From: Comamonas endophytica
Lineage (GTDB): Bacteria > Pseudomonadota > Gammaproteobacteria > Burkholderiales > Burkholderiaceae_C
DNA length: 64,000 nucleotides
Assembly: GCF_023634805.2 (NCBI RefSeq)
Contig: NZ_CP106881.1
Coordinates: 434,001 to 498,000 of the forward strand
Direction of reading: 5' to 3'
The notes under the pieces are model-generated. The model searched no databases and was not told the origin of the DNA. It saw nothing but the letters and a program-made list of their open reading frames with translations. Below, piece by piece: positions 8,837 to 17,333 of this stretch (position 1 is its first letter; each line of letters starts with the position of its first letter). Both the position numbers and the translations under genes were made by a program.

Positions 8837-9575
8837 CGTACGGCTCCTGGCTGCGCGCGCGCAGCAGCGTGTGCGGCGGCACCGCGATGCGCTGGAAATG
8901 CACGCCAAACACCTGGTCCAGTTGCGGATCCTGCAGCAGCGCGGCAGGCGCCCCATCCATGGCCACGCGGCCCTGATGCAAGACGATCACCCGTTCGAAG
9001 CACTCGAAGGCCAGATCCAGATCGTGCATCACCACCACAACCAGCCGCTCGCGCCCGCGCCGCGCCAGCGCCTGCACCAGCGCCAGCCGGTGCCGCACAT
9101 CGAGCGCCGCGCCCGGCTCGTCGGCCAGCAGCACTGGCGGATCGGTGGCCAGCACCGCGGCCAGCAGGCCGCGCGCGCGCTCGCCGCCCGACAGCTGGCT
9201 CCAGCGCCGCGCAGCCAGGGGCTGCAGCCGGGCCTGCGCCAGCGCCTGGGTCGCATCGGGCACGCGCATCCGCATCAGCTCCTGCAGCGTCACATCCCAA
9301 TGCGGCTCGAAACGCTGGGGCATGTAGCCGATGTGGCGGGCACGCACAGGCACGCTCAGCGTTGAAAGCGGCGCGCCATCGAGCCGCACCATGCCACTGT
9401 TGGACGCCATTTGCCCGGCCAGTACCTGAAGCAGCGTGGACTTGCCCGCGCCGTTCGGCCCGACCAGCGCCACCGCGCCTTGCGCCGGCAGATCGAGGCA
9501 GACGCCATCGAGCAGCCGGCGACCCTGGCGTTCCACACAGATATCGACGGCACGCAGCATCGCGGTATCGCTCAT
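8826..9575 (-). CDS. btuD: Cobalamin ABC transporter ATPase BtuD-like
   Basis: Cytoplasmic ATPase of a FecCD/BtuCD-type importer, 249 aa. Walker A is GPNGAGKST near residue 40, the signature is LSGGERARG, Walker B is VLLADEPGAALD, and the switch His is VMHDLDLAF. The start at 9575 overlaps the btuC stop in an ATGA. The cobalamin assignment comes from the upstream riboswitch, not from the ATPase itself, which cannot be told from siderophore ATPases by motif. Confidence 0.9.
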   Translation of the reverse strand: MSDTAMLRAVDICVERQGRRLLDGVCLDLPAQGAVALVGPNGAGKSTLLQVLAGQMASNSGMVRLDGAPLSTLSVPVRARHIGYMPQRFEPHWDVTLQELMRMRVPDATQALAQARLQPLAARRWSQLSGGERARGLLAAVLATDPPVLLADEPGAALDVRHRLALVQALARRGRERLVVVVMHDLDLAFECFERVIVLHQGRVAMDGAPAALLQDPQLDQVFGVHFQRIAVPPHTLLRARSQEPYDAH

Positions 9576-10567
9576 GCGCGGCCTCCATGCGAGCGCAGTC
9601 GGCGCGCCAGCAGCGCGATGAAGAATGGCCCGCCCGCCACCGCCGTGATCAGCCCCAGCGGCACCTCCGCCGGCGGCAGCACGCTGCGCGCGATGGCATC
9701 GGCCAGCGTCACGATCACCGCCCCCGCCAGCGCGCTGGCCGGCAGCACCCAGCGGTGCAGCGGGCCCACCCACCAGCGCGCGATATGCGGCGCGGCCAGG
9801 CCGACGAACGCCACCAGCCCGCCATAGGCCACCGCCGCCGCCACCACCAGCGAGCCCAGCAGCACGGCGCGCGGCACGAAGCGCGCGACATCCAGGCCAA
9901 AGGATTGCGCCGCGGCATCGCCCAGCCCCAGCAGGTCCAGCCCGCGCGCCAGCGTCTGCGTGGCGGCCAGGCAGCCCAGCGTGATCAGCGCCATCCAGCC
10001 CAGCCCGCTCCAGGTCGGCGTCTGAATTCCGCCCAGCACCCAGCTCATCACCACCTGCAGGCTCACGGTCTCGTCGGACAGCGCCAGCATCAGAAAGGAG
10101 CGTATGGCGCCCAGCATCGCCGCCATGGCCACGCCCGCCAGGAGCATGCCCGCCGCGTCAAGCGCCCCGGCCACACGCGCCACGCCCAGCACCAGCAGCG
10201 TCGCGCCCCATGCCCCGGCAAAGGCCAGTACGGGCAGGAGCCACGACTGCGGCAGGCCCAGCGGCACCAGCAGCGCTACCGTGGCGCCCAATGCCGCCCC
10301 GCCCGAGGCCCCCAGCAGATACGGCTCGGCCAGCGGATTGCGGAACACCCCCTGGAACACCGCGCCCGACAGGCCCAGCTGCGCGCCCACACAGGCCGCG
10401 GCCAGCACGCGCGGCATGCGCCACTCCCACAGCAGGCGCGCGCGCAGCGTGTCGCGCTCGGTCAGCGCGCTCCAGAGTTCGGCGGGCGCGGCCCATTCAT
10501 GGCCGGCAAAGATGCCCAGCACCAGGCCGAGCGCCAGCAGTGCCCATGCGGGCCAGCGGATTTTCAT
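9572..10567 (-). CDS. btuC: Cobalamin ABC transporter permease BtuC-like
   Basis: FecCD-family inner-membrane permease with about ten hydrophobic segments, 331 aa. It shows the family blocks MPRVLAAACVGAQLGLSGA, VFQGVFRNPLAEPYLLGAS and FVGLAAPHIARWWVG. The ATG at 10567 overlaps the btuF stop as ATGA and has AAAGGA five bases upstream. An ATG two codons earlier is less well placed. It moves the corrinoid handed over by BtuF across the inner membrane. Confidence 0.91.
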   Translation of the reverse strand: MKIRWPAWALLALGLVLGIFAGHEWAAPAELWSALTERDTLRARLLWEWRMPRVLAAACVGAQLGLSGAVFQGVFRNPLAEPYLLGASGGAALGATVALLVPLGLPQSWLLPVLAFAGAWGATLLVLGVARVAGALDAAGMLLAGVAMAAMLGAIRSFLMLALSDETVSLQVVMSWVLGGIQTPTWSGLGWMALITLGCLAATQTLARGLDLLGLGDAAAQSFGLDVARFVPRAVLLGSLVVAAAVAYGGLVAFVGLAAPHIARWWVGPLHRWVLPASALAGAVIVTLADAIARSVLPPAEVPLGLITAVAGGPFFIALLARRLRSHGGRA

Positions 10568-11469
10568 TTCCATCCTTTGCGCTGCAGCTGCAGCAACCGG
10601 TGCGCGAGGGATTCGATCCCATCGAAGGTGCGCGGGCCGGGAATCAGGAATTCGGCGCGCGCCACGGTGATGGCCCGCTGCGCGCGCACCGCGCGCATGT
10701 CGCGCCAGCCGGGGCGGCGCGCCAGTTCGTCGAGCCCCGCCTGCGCGCCGGCAAACAGCAGCACATCGGGATCGCACGCCAGTGCCGCCTCGGGCGATAC
10801 CTGCGCCAGCGTGCCGATGCCCGGCAGCGCATGCCGTGCACCCGCGCGCAGCATCGCCTCATGGGTATAGGTGCCGGGTCGCGCGACCAGCAGCATGCCG
10901 TTGCCCATGCGCCCGGTGACCATCAAAGCGCGCGGTGCGGCCCGGCCCGCCATCTGCCCGTCGACGGCGTGCAGGCGCTGCTCCAGCGATGCCGCCAGCG
11001 CCTCGCCACGCGCCTCGACGCCGGCGGCCTTGGCCACCAGGCGCACATTGCCGATCACCTCGCCCAGGCTGCGGCTCAGCAGCACCATGACCGGCACGCC
11101 GATGCGCTCCATGGGATCGACCAGCTGGTGCGCGGCCTGGCGCGCGGGCGTGACGATCACCAGGTCAGGGCGCTGCGCCACTACCGCATCGACCGAAAAG
11201 CCCAGGCGCCCGCCCACCCGCGGCAGCCGGGCCACCTCGGGGGGAAAGCGCGTGAATTCCTCGATGCCGACGATGCGCCTGGTCAGCCCCAGCGCAGCCA
11301 CCAGCTCGGTGTTCGAGGAAAAGATGGTCACGATGCGTTGCGCCGGAGCAGGCAGCACCACCTCCCGGCCCAGCGCATCGCGCAGGCGTAAGGGTGAAGA
11401 AGCCACTGCATTGCCCAGCAACGCGCCGCAGCCCAGTGCGCCAAGCAGTCCGCGCCGTGCGATGCCCAT
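10564..11469 (-). CDS. btuF: Cobalamin-binding periplasmic protein BtuF-like
   Basis: Class III periplasmic binding protein of 301 aa. The signal peptide MGIARRGLLGALGCGALL has paired arginines and may use Tat or Sec. The mature part has PAPAQRIVTIFSSNTELVAA, VIVTPARQAAHQLV and a central long-helix region, then SPEAALACDPDVLLFAG. It lies 2 bp after btuB and overlaps btuC. Cobalamin as ligand is inferred from the riboswitch in the operon leader. Confidence 0.89.
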   Translation of the reverse strand: MGIARRGLLGALGCGALLGNAVASSPLRLRDALGREVVLPAPAQRIVTIFSSNTELVAALGLTRRIVGIEEFTRFPPEVARLPRVGGRLGFSVDAVVAQRPDLVIVTPARQAAHQLVDPMERIGVPVMVLLSRSLGEVIGNVRLVAKAAGVEARGEALAASLEQRLHAVDGQMAGRAAPRALMVTGRMGNGMLLVARPGTYTHEAMLRAGARHALPGIGTLAQVSPEAALACDPDVLLFAGAQAGLDELARRPGWRDMRAVRAQRAITVARAEFLIPGPRTFDGIESLAHRLLQLQRKGWK

Positions 11470-11471
11470 GG

Positions 11472-13682
11472 TCAGAAATCGGCCTGCAGCCCGATCAGCC
11501 ATTCGCGCCCCGGCATCGAAGTGCCGCAGCCGCCGTTCTGGAAGATCGGGTTGGCGATGCACGGCCGCTTGTCGAGCGCGATGAAGATCGGATGGCGGTT
11601 CAGGTCGAAGACGTTGTTGATGCCCGCGAACAGCTTCATGCCGCGGCTCACGCGGTATTCGCCGCGCAGGTTCCACACGGTGAACGCGCCCTTGCGGTGA
11701 ATGAAGGTGCTGCTCGGCTCGCCCTGCGGGATCAGCAGGTTCTCCTCGGTGTCGTACCACATGGGCCCGCGCAGCAGCGCCGTGAGCTGTGCGCTCCAGT
11801 CGCCCGGGTTGCGGTCCATGCCGCGCGCCAGGCGCAGGCCGACCGCGGCCTCGTATTGGTACATGCGCTGCACGCGGTCGGTGTTGGCCGAGGCGGCCGC
11901 GCCCTTGTCCTTCATCTCGAAATGGTAGTAGCTATTGCCGAAGACGCTGAGCACCGGACCGCTGGCCAACCGGCCGATCTCGCTGCGCGCGCTGAGCTCC
12001 AGCCCGCGCGCGACGATATCGGCGGCATTGTTGGCGTAGTCCGAGGTGTTGGTCGCCGGGCCGCGCGAGACGGTGATGATGCGGTCCGAGATGGTGTTCT
12101 GGAACAGCGCGGCGTCAACCGTCAACGAACCCTGGCGCAGGGTAGTGCCGACTTCCAGCTGGCGGCTGGACTCGGGCTTGAGGTTCGGATTGCCGAAGCT
12201 GCGCCCGCCGCCCACCGCGGTGAAGTCGGCCGACAGCTCGCTGGCCGTGGGCGCGCGGAAACCGGTGGAGGCCCCGGCGCGCAGCGCCCAGCTGTCGCTG
12301 ACCTTCCAGACCGCGCCTGTGGACCAGGTGGTCTTGCCGTAGTCGCGCGCAGTGGTCACGGCCAGCGGCACATTCGGCGTCTGGTCGAAGCGCGTCTCGC
12401 CCCAGGTGCGGCGCAGCCCGGCGCGCAGCGTCAGGCGGTCGCCGAAGAAGGTCTGTGCATCCTCCAGATACAGCGCGTGGGTGTGCTCGGTCTGGTTGGT
12501 GTCATAGGGCGCGACCTGGCCCGCGGGCCCGCCGGGCATGGCATTGCGCTCGCGGTCCGAGCGCAGCCGGTTCTTCTCGTAATCGAAGCCCAGCAGCAGG
12601 TCGTTGCTGTCGCTCAGGCGCAGGCGCGGCTGCAGGCGCAGGCCGGTGGCATCGAGCTGGCGGTGGTTGTAGTCGCGCGCGGTGCCGGGCACGGCGCTGG
12701 TGCCCGACCGGATCACGGGCGAGGCCCAGTTGAACTCGTCGACGTCGGTGAACGCATAGGCATGCGCCAGCCAGCTCACCCGCCCGCCGGGCAATGCGCC
12801 CTCGTAGCGCAGATCGGCTGACTGGTTGTAGCGGTTGTCGCGGCTGAAGATGTTGGCGCCGGAGCCACGGAAGCCAGCGTTGTAGATGCCGTCGGTGCGC
12901 AGCTGCAGTTCCACGCGGTGCAGGTCGGCCAGCTGCCAGCCGAGCGCGCCGCTGGCGCCGCGGCGCTTGTAGCTGGTGTTCCTCATCTCGCCGCCGCCGC
13001 GGCCCGAATCGTAGTCGTCGCGCCCGCCGGCATTGGCGCCCACATACCAGTCCCAGCGCTCGCTGGCGCCGCTGATCTGCGTGTCGGCGCGCCACAGCCC
13101 GCTGCCGCCGCCCACGACGGAAGCGCGGTTGCCGCCGCCGCTGGCGCCGGTGCGCAGGATGATGTTGATCACCCCGCCCATGTTCTGGCTGCCATAGACC
13201 ACCGAGCCCGGGCCGCGCACGATCTCGATGCGCTCCACATCCGACAGGCTGAGCTTGGAGAGGTTGGCCGTGCCGGCGCGCCGACCGTTGAGCAACACCA
13301 GCACCTGGCCGCGGTAGTCGCGCCCCTGGCCGTCGGTGGCCGCGCCGCGCAGGTTCATCGAGGTCTGGGCGGCGGTCCATTCACTGAGAAAGCCCACCGC
13401 GTGCTCGGCCAGCAGATCGGTCACCGAGCGTGCCGAGGAGCGCTCGATATCGGCGCGGTCGATGGTCTGGGTGGTGGCGGCGATGCGCAGGCGCCCTTCG
13501 GGGCGCGCCGTGGCGGTGACGAACACATCAGCGAGCGTCGTCGGGTCTTCACCCGCCGCATGGGCCGCTGGACCCGCCAGCGTGGCCCAGGCCAGCAAAG
13601 ACAGCAGGGCCGGACGGCAAGACAAGGGAAAGGAAGGCAGGGCAGCGCGTCTGAGCGCGTGCCGCGAACGAGGCAAGTGCAT
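11472..13682 (-). CDS. btuB: TonB-dependent outer-membrane cobalamin receptor BtuB-like
   Basis: Outer-membrane receptor of 736 aa. A long signal peptide ends near AAHAAG. A TonB-box-like stretch (LADVFVTATARP) and the plug domain (VEIRGxx-type region, VERIEIVRGPGSVVYGSQ, GGVINIILRTG) follow, then a beta-barrel ending in an aromatic residue (GLQADF), as required for outer-membrane insertion. It is longer than E. coli BtuB (~610 aa). The cobalamin riboswitch upstream on the same strand supports corrinoid uptake over siderophore uptake. Confidence 0.9.
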   Translation of the reverse strand: MHLPRSRHALRRAALPSFPLSCRPALLSLLAWATLAGPAAHAAGEDPTTLADVFVTATARPEGRLRIAATTQTIDRADIERSSARSVTDLLAEHAVGFLSEWTAAQTSMNLRGAATDGQGRDYRGQVLVLLNGRRAGTANLSKLSLSDVERIEIVRGPGSVVYGSQNMGGVINIILRTGASGGGNRASVVGGGSGLWRADTQISGASERWDWYVGANAGGRDDYDSGRGGGEMRNTSYKRRGASGALGWQLADLHRVELQLRTDGIYNAGFRGSGANIFSRDNRYNQSADLRYEGALPGGRVSWLAHAYAFTDVDEFNWASPVIRSGTSAVPGTARDYNHRQLDATGLRLQPRLRLSDSNDLLLGFDYEKNRLRSDRERNAMPGGPAGQVAPYDTNQTEHTHALYLEDAQTFFGDRLTLRAGLRRTWGETRFDQTPNVPLAVTTARDYGKTTWSTGAVWKVSDSWALRAGASTGFRAPTASELSADFTAVGGGRSFGNPNLKPESSRQLEVGTTLRQGSLTVDAALFQNTISDRIITVSRGPATNTSDYANNAADIVARGLELSARSEIGRLASGPVLSVFGNSYYHFEMKDKGAAASANTDRVQRMYQYEAAVGLRLARGMDRNPGDWSAQLTALLRGPMWYDTEENLLIPQGEPSSTFIHRKGAFTVWNLRGEYRVSRGMKLFAGINNVFDLNRHPIFIALDKRPCIANPIFQNGGCGTSMPGREWLIGLQADF

Positions 13683-13854
13683 ACGATGATTTCAAGGCGA
13701 GGCTTCGCTCACCCGCGAAGCCCAAGGACCAAAACCCGCCGCAGCGCGCGCCTGCATGAACCCGCAGCCAGGCCTGGCCACGCCCGTGCGCCGCCATTGC
13801 TTCAGCTGTTTGTCCAGACATGCGCACTCCCGCGGCGTCCGAAGCGATCACAAA

Positions 13855-14070
13855 GGCCGGTCTCCGGGCTCGCGAAACGCTGGCGCATGTCGAATGCGCC
13901 AGCTCAGCCCTCGCCTTCCCGCGCGCCAAGAGCACGCAGTGACTGCCAGCCTGGGGGCCAGCGTGAGGACCTGGGATTTCGCCCACCGTTGCGGGGGCAG
14001 CGCAGGCATTGCCGGGATATGAGGCCCGGCGCACCTGCTTGTCGAACACCTTTGAATCTGGGCGTCATCA
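13855..14070 (-). promoter_or_regulatory. Cobalamin (AdoCbl) riboswitch upstream of btuB
   Basis: Read on the minus strand, the conserved cobalamin-element blocks occur in the right order: TGCGCTGCCCCCGCAACGGT (complement at about 13985-14005), CAGTCACTG (complement near 13937), GGGAAGGCGA (complement near 13911-13920) and the B12-box-like GAGCCCGGAGACCGGCC (complement 13855-13871). The 3' edge is about 170 nt before the btuB start. It should lower btuB operon expression when B12 is plentiful. Confidence 0.95.
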
Positions 14071-14108
14071 GGCGGGCTCTGAGCCCGCACAACGGACGCC
14101 TGTGCGCG

Positions 14109-14136
14109 ATTATCAAGGAAAGACGCGTTTTGTCAC
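14109..14136 (-). promoter_or_regulatory. Promoter of the btuB operon
   Basis: On the minus strand, GTGACA (complement 14131-14136), a 16-bp spacer and GATAAT (complement 14109-14114) make a good sigma-70 match. It would start transcription close to 14102, just ahead of the riboswitch. Confidence 0.65.
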
Positions 14137-14191
14137 AGAACCAAATCAGGCGGAGCACCCGCATGAAAACACTGGCATGCATATAAAACCA

Positions 14192-14210
14192 CATTCTTAT
14201 AACCAGAATG
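14192..14210. promoter_or_regulatory. Inverted repeat upstream of metQ-like gene
   Basis: CATTCT, a 7-bp AT-rich spacer (TATAACC) and AGAATG form a perfect 6-bp inverted repeat about 113 bp before the metQ-like start. It could be a regulator operator overlapping an AT-rich promoter. The cognate regulator is unknown. Confidence 0.45.
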
Positions 14211-14322
14211 GCTTTCTCCTACGTATCCCGTGCCTGATGGTCACTAAACTAGCGCTTTCTGCACTGCGTGTTCACTGTTTTGGTGCAGACCCCTCCCTCC
14301 ATCTCTTCAAGGAAGCCTTGTC

Positions 14323-15111
14323 ATGCTGAAGAAAGCTCTTAGCGCGATCGCCCTGGCCAGCCTGGCTCTGACTGCCCAGGCAGCCGACGTGGTGCTCAAG
14401 GTTGCGGCCACCGCCGTGCCCCATGCCGAAATCCTCAACCACATCAAGCCCGCGCTGAAGAAGCAGGGCGTGGAATTGCAGGTGCGCGAATTCAGCGACT
14501 ATGTGCAGCCCAATGCGGCCGTCGAAGACAAGCTGCTGGACGCCAACTTCTTCCAGCACCAGCCCTACCTCGACAGCTACAACAAGGACCGCAAGAGCTC
14601 TTTGGTGGCCGTACCCAACGGCAAGATCCACGTCGAGCCCTTCGGTGCCTACTCGCGCAAGATCAGGAACATCAACGAGCTCAAGGAAGGCGCAACCGTC
14701 GCCATCCCCAACGATCCCTCCAATGGTGGCCGCGCGCTGCTGCTGCTGGCCAGGCAGGGCCTGATCGAGCTGAAGGACCCGAGCAGCCTCACGCCCACGG
14801 CGCTGGATGTGGTGAAGAATCCGAAGAAGCTGCGCTTCCGGGAACTCGAGGCGCCGCTGCTGCCGCGGGCGCTGGCCGATGTGGACCTGGCGCTGATCAA
14901 CACCAACTACGCGATCGAAGCCAAGCTCAATCCCACCAGGGACGCGCTGTTCATCGAGGGCAAGGACTCGCCCTACGCCAACATCGTTGCCGCGCGCAAG
15001 GACCGCGCGGGCAGCCCGGAGATCGCCAAGCTGATCCAGGCGCTGCACAGCGAGGACGTGAAGAAGTTCCTGCAGGACAAATACCAGGGCGCGGTCGTTC
15101 CCGCGTTCTGA
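14323..15111 (+). CDS. metQ: MetQ/NlpA-family substrate-binding protein
   Basis: Binding protein of the D-/L-methionine (MetQ/NlpA) family, 262 aa. VVLKVAATAVPHAEILNHIKP opens the mature part, followed by QVREFSDYVQPNAAVEDKLLDANFFQHQPYL (seen in two blocks), GKIHVEPFGAYSRKI and VAIPNDPSNGGRALLLL. The signal peptide ends AQAAD with no lipobox cysteine, unlike most MetQ lipoproteins. MetN and MetI are not adjacent; the next gene on this strand is across a terminator. The gene is therefore a stand-alone receptor. Methionine as ligand is likely but not certain. Confidence 0.9.
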   Translation: MLKKALSAIALASLALTAQAADVVLKVAATAVPHAEILNHIKPALKKQGVELQVREFSDYVQPNAAVEDKLLDANFFQHQPYLDSYNKDRKSSLVAVPNGKIHVEPFGAYSRKIRNINELKEGATVAIPNDPSNGGRALLLLARQGLIELKDPSSLTPTALDVVKNPKKLRFRELEAPLLPRALADVDLALINTNYAIEAKLNPTRDALFIEGKDSPYANIVAARKDRAGSPEIAKLIQALHSEDVKKFLQDKYQGAVVPAF

Positions 15112-15127
15112 GCCTGCCCTCCCCGCC

Positions 15128-15170
15128 AGCCGCCGGCCGTGCCCCGCGCACTGCCGGCGGCTTTGCTTTT
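15128..15170 (+). terminator. Terminator after metQ-like gene
   Basis: AGCCGCCGGC (15128-15137) and GCCGGCGGCT (15153-15162) make a perfect 10-bp stem with a 15-nt loop, followed by TTGCTTTT. Confidence 0.85.
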
Positions 15171-15176
15171 GGCGGC

Positions 15177-15890
15177 TCAGCGCGGTGCCGGCGCGTCGGG
15201 CCGCCCTGGGCCGAACAGCCGCTCTATGCCGGCCGCGAGGTGCGCGCGCATGGCCTCGCGCGCACGCAGCGGATCACGCGCGGCAATCGCCGCCTCGATC
15301 TCGGCATGCTCCTGCAGGACCGCGGCGGTCTTCATGGGCGAGCGCTTCGACAGATCCCTGATCAGCTGCACGCTGAAGCGCATCTGTTCGGCCAGCGCCT
15401 GCATGGTCAGCAGATAGAAGCGGTTGCCGCTGGCCTGGGCGACCGCGATATGGAAGGCCAGGTCTTCCTCGATGCCCGGCTGCCGGCTGGCCAGCGCAGC
15501 CTGCATGCGGTGGTGCGCCATCTTGATCTGGACATGCTGCGTCTGGCCCGCCTGCGCCGCCAGGGCCGCGCTTTCCACCTCGATGTTCATGCGGAACTGC
15601 AGGAAGTCGCGCACGTCGGCGATGCTGGAGAAGGCGCCAAAGGGCACGGCGGCTTTGTGCGCCATGTCGCCCACGTAGTGGCCCGAACCCTTGCGCGAAT
15701 AGATGCGCTCCTCGCTGCGCAGCCGTTCGAGTGCCTGGCGCAGCACCGGGCGCGAAACGCCGATGGACTGCGCCATCCGCGCCTCGCTGGGCAGGCGCTG
15801 GTGGGCGCCGTAGCTGCCCGCGGCCATCAGGTTCATGACCTGGTGGTAGGCATGCAGGCTCAAAGCCGGCGGCAAGGCTTCTGGGTCCAT
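15177..15890 (-). CDS. GntR-family (FadR subfamily) transcriptional regulator
   Basis: An N-terminal winged helix (RLPSEARMAQSIGVSRPVLRQAL, residues about 33-55, then RLRSEERIYSRKGSGHYV) is joined to an all-helical FCD ligand domain (DFLQFRMNIEVESAALAA, EDLAFHIAVAQASGNRF, and the EHAEIEAAIAARDPLRARE block). Metal-binding Asp and His residues typical of FCD are present. Length is 237 aa from ATG 15890; 23 more residues are possible from an upstream start. It is divergent from the sugar-acid genes and is probably their repressor, released by a pathway intermediate. Confidence 0.88.
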   Translation of the reverse strand: MDPEALPPALSLHAYHQVMNLMAAGSYGAHQRLPSEARMAQSIGVSRPVLRQALERLRSEERIYSRKGSGHYVGDMAHKAAVPFGAFSSIADVRDFLQFRMNIEVESAALAAQAGQTQHVQIKMAHHRMQAALASRQPGIEEDLAFHIAVAQASGNRFYLLTMQALAEQMRFSVQLIRDLSKRSPMKTAAVLQEHAEIEAAIAARDPLRAREAMRAHLAAGIERLFGPGRPDAPAPR

Positions 15891-15961
15891 GGGTGCGTGG
15901 CGAGTGACGGGAACCGCGATTTTTCCAGAAAGCGGCGCAATGGCATGCCGCCGGCACAAAG

Positions 15962-15991
15962 CTGTCAGACAGATTCAGCTTCATTTTGACA
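15962..15991. promoter_or_regulatory. Candidate GntR operator and promoter for the sugar-acid operon
   Basis: The palindrome CTGTCAGACAG (15962-15972) lies in the divergent gap, followed by a TTGACA -35-like hexamer at 15986-15991. A palindrome beside a promoter between a GntR gene and its likely targets is the expected operator position. Confidence 0.5.
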
Positions 15992-16061
15992 ACTGGAAGA
16001 CGCACTCGGACACTGCGTCCACACATCCAGGGCCGGCGGCCCGCATGACACCAGGAGACCC

Positions 16062-17279
16062 ATGAGCACCATCACCGCCTTGCGCACCCTGCGCATCGAC
16101 GAGCACCCCAACTTGATCTGGGTGGAGATCGAAACCGATGACGGCCTGACGGGCCTGGGCGAGTCGTTTCGCGGCGCAGAAGCCGTCGAGGCCGTGCTCC
16201 ACGCGCAGGTCGCGCCCTGGCTGATCGGCCGCGACGCGCAGCAGATCGAGGCCGTCTCGCACCATCTGATGACGCCCTACCTGGGCTTTCACAGCAGCAG
16301 CGCCGAGACCCGCGCCGCCAGCGCCGTCGATCTCGCACTCTGGGACCTCGCAGGCCAGCGCCTGGGCGTGCCGGTGCATACCGCGCTGGGCGGGCGGGTG
16401 CGCGACGCCATTCCCGTCTACAACACCTGCGCCGGCTACCGCTTCAACACCGCGGGCGCCGCGCGCCGCGACGTCGCCCAGGCGGACCACCCGGCCGGCC
16501 CCTACGACGACCAGATCGCTTTCATGCGCGATGCGGGCGCGCTGGCCGAAAGCCTTCTGGACGAAGGCTACCGGGCCATGAAGATCTGGCCCTTCGACAT
16601 CTACGCACCTGCGAGCAATGGCCAGCTGCTGACGCTCGAGCAGCTCAAGCAGGGGCTGGAGCCCTTTCGCAAGATCCGCCAGGCGGTGGGCGACCGAATC
16701 GAGATCATGTGCGAGCTGCACAGCCTGTTCGGCACCCATGCGGCGGCGCGCATCTGCCAGGGCCTGGAGGAATTCGACGTCTACTGGGCCGAGGACCCGC
16801 TGTGCAAGATGGACGACGCCCCCGCGCTGGCCGACCTGCGCCGGCGCACGCGCACGCCGGTCTGCGGCAGCGAGACGCTGGGCAGCGCCAAGCAGTTCCG
16901 CGATCTGCTGGCGGCCGATGCGCTCGACATCGTGATGCTGGACCTCGCGTGGTGCGGCGGGCTGACCGAGGGCCGCAAGATCGCCGCGCTGGCGCAGGCC
17001 TACTCCAAGCCGATCGCCCCGCATGACTGCACCGGCCCGGTGACGCTGATGGCCGGGCTGCACCTGGCCGTGCATGCGCCCACCGCCATCTTCCAGGAGG
17101 TGGTGCGCGCCACGCTGGCCACCTGGTACCGCGATCTGGTGACCGAACTTCCGGTGCTGAGCCAGGGCACGGCGCTGGCGCCCACGGCGCCGGGCCTGGG
17201 CACCGCGCTGAACCCGGCGGTGCGCGCGCGCGCCGATCTGCGCCTGCGCGAAAGCGGCAAGCCGCGCCGCGCACTCTGA
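16062..17279 (+). CDS. Enolase-superfamily (mandelate racemase group) sugar-acid dehydratase
   Basis: Enolase-superfamily enzyme of 405 aa that probably dehydrates an aldonic acid to a 2-keto-3-deoxy acid. The N-terminal capping domain (ALRTLRIDEHPNLIWVEIET) precedes the TIM barrel. Metal and catalytic residues are in GYRAMKIWPFD (near 170), CELHS (Glu metal ligand and acid-base His near 218-220), AEDPL (Glu near 244), GSET (Glu near 270) and PHDCTGP (His near 321). The ExH pair resembles galactonate or mannonate dehydratases, but the substrate is not determinable. The gene is followed by a receptor and an aldolase. Confidence 0.88.
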   Translation: MSTITALRTLRIDEHPNLIWVEIETDDGLTGLGESFRGAEAVEAVLHAQVAPWLIGRDAQQIEAVSHHLMTPYLGFHSSSAETRAASAVDLALWDLAGQRLGVPVHTALGGRVRDAIPVYNTCAGYRFNTAGAARRDVAQADHPAGPYDDQIAFMRDAGALAESLLDEGYRAMKIWPFDIYAPASNGQLLTLEQLKQGLEPFRKIRQAVGDRIEIMCELHSLFGTHAAARICQGLEEFDVYWAEDPLCKMDDAPALADLRRRTRTPVCGSETLGSAKQFRDLLAADALDIVMLDLAWCGGLTEGRKIAALAQAYSKPIAPHDCTGPVTLMAGLHLAVHAPTAIFQEVVRATLATWYRDLVTELPVLSQGTALAPTAPGLGTALNPAVRARADLRLRESGKPRRAL

Positions 17280-17333
17280 ACGCCGGGCGCGCCCGCCCTG
17301 CATCGATTCCATAACAATCCAAAGGAGACAAGA

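Noticed and set aside
7982..10870. Long rightward frame across the btu operon
   Set aside because: No conserved motif, low-complexity Arg/Ala/Gln composition, and it is antisense to four genes with clear family signatures and coupled stops and starts.
11472..13682. Siderophore rather than cobalamin receptor
   Set aside because: FecCD-type parts alone cannot tell the two apart, but the cobalamin riboswitch directly upstream makes B12 the better reading.
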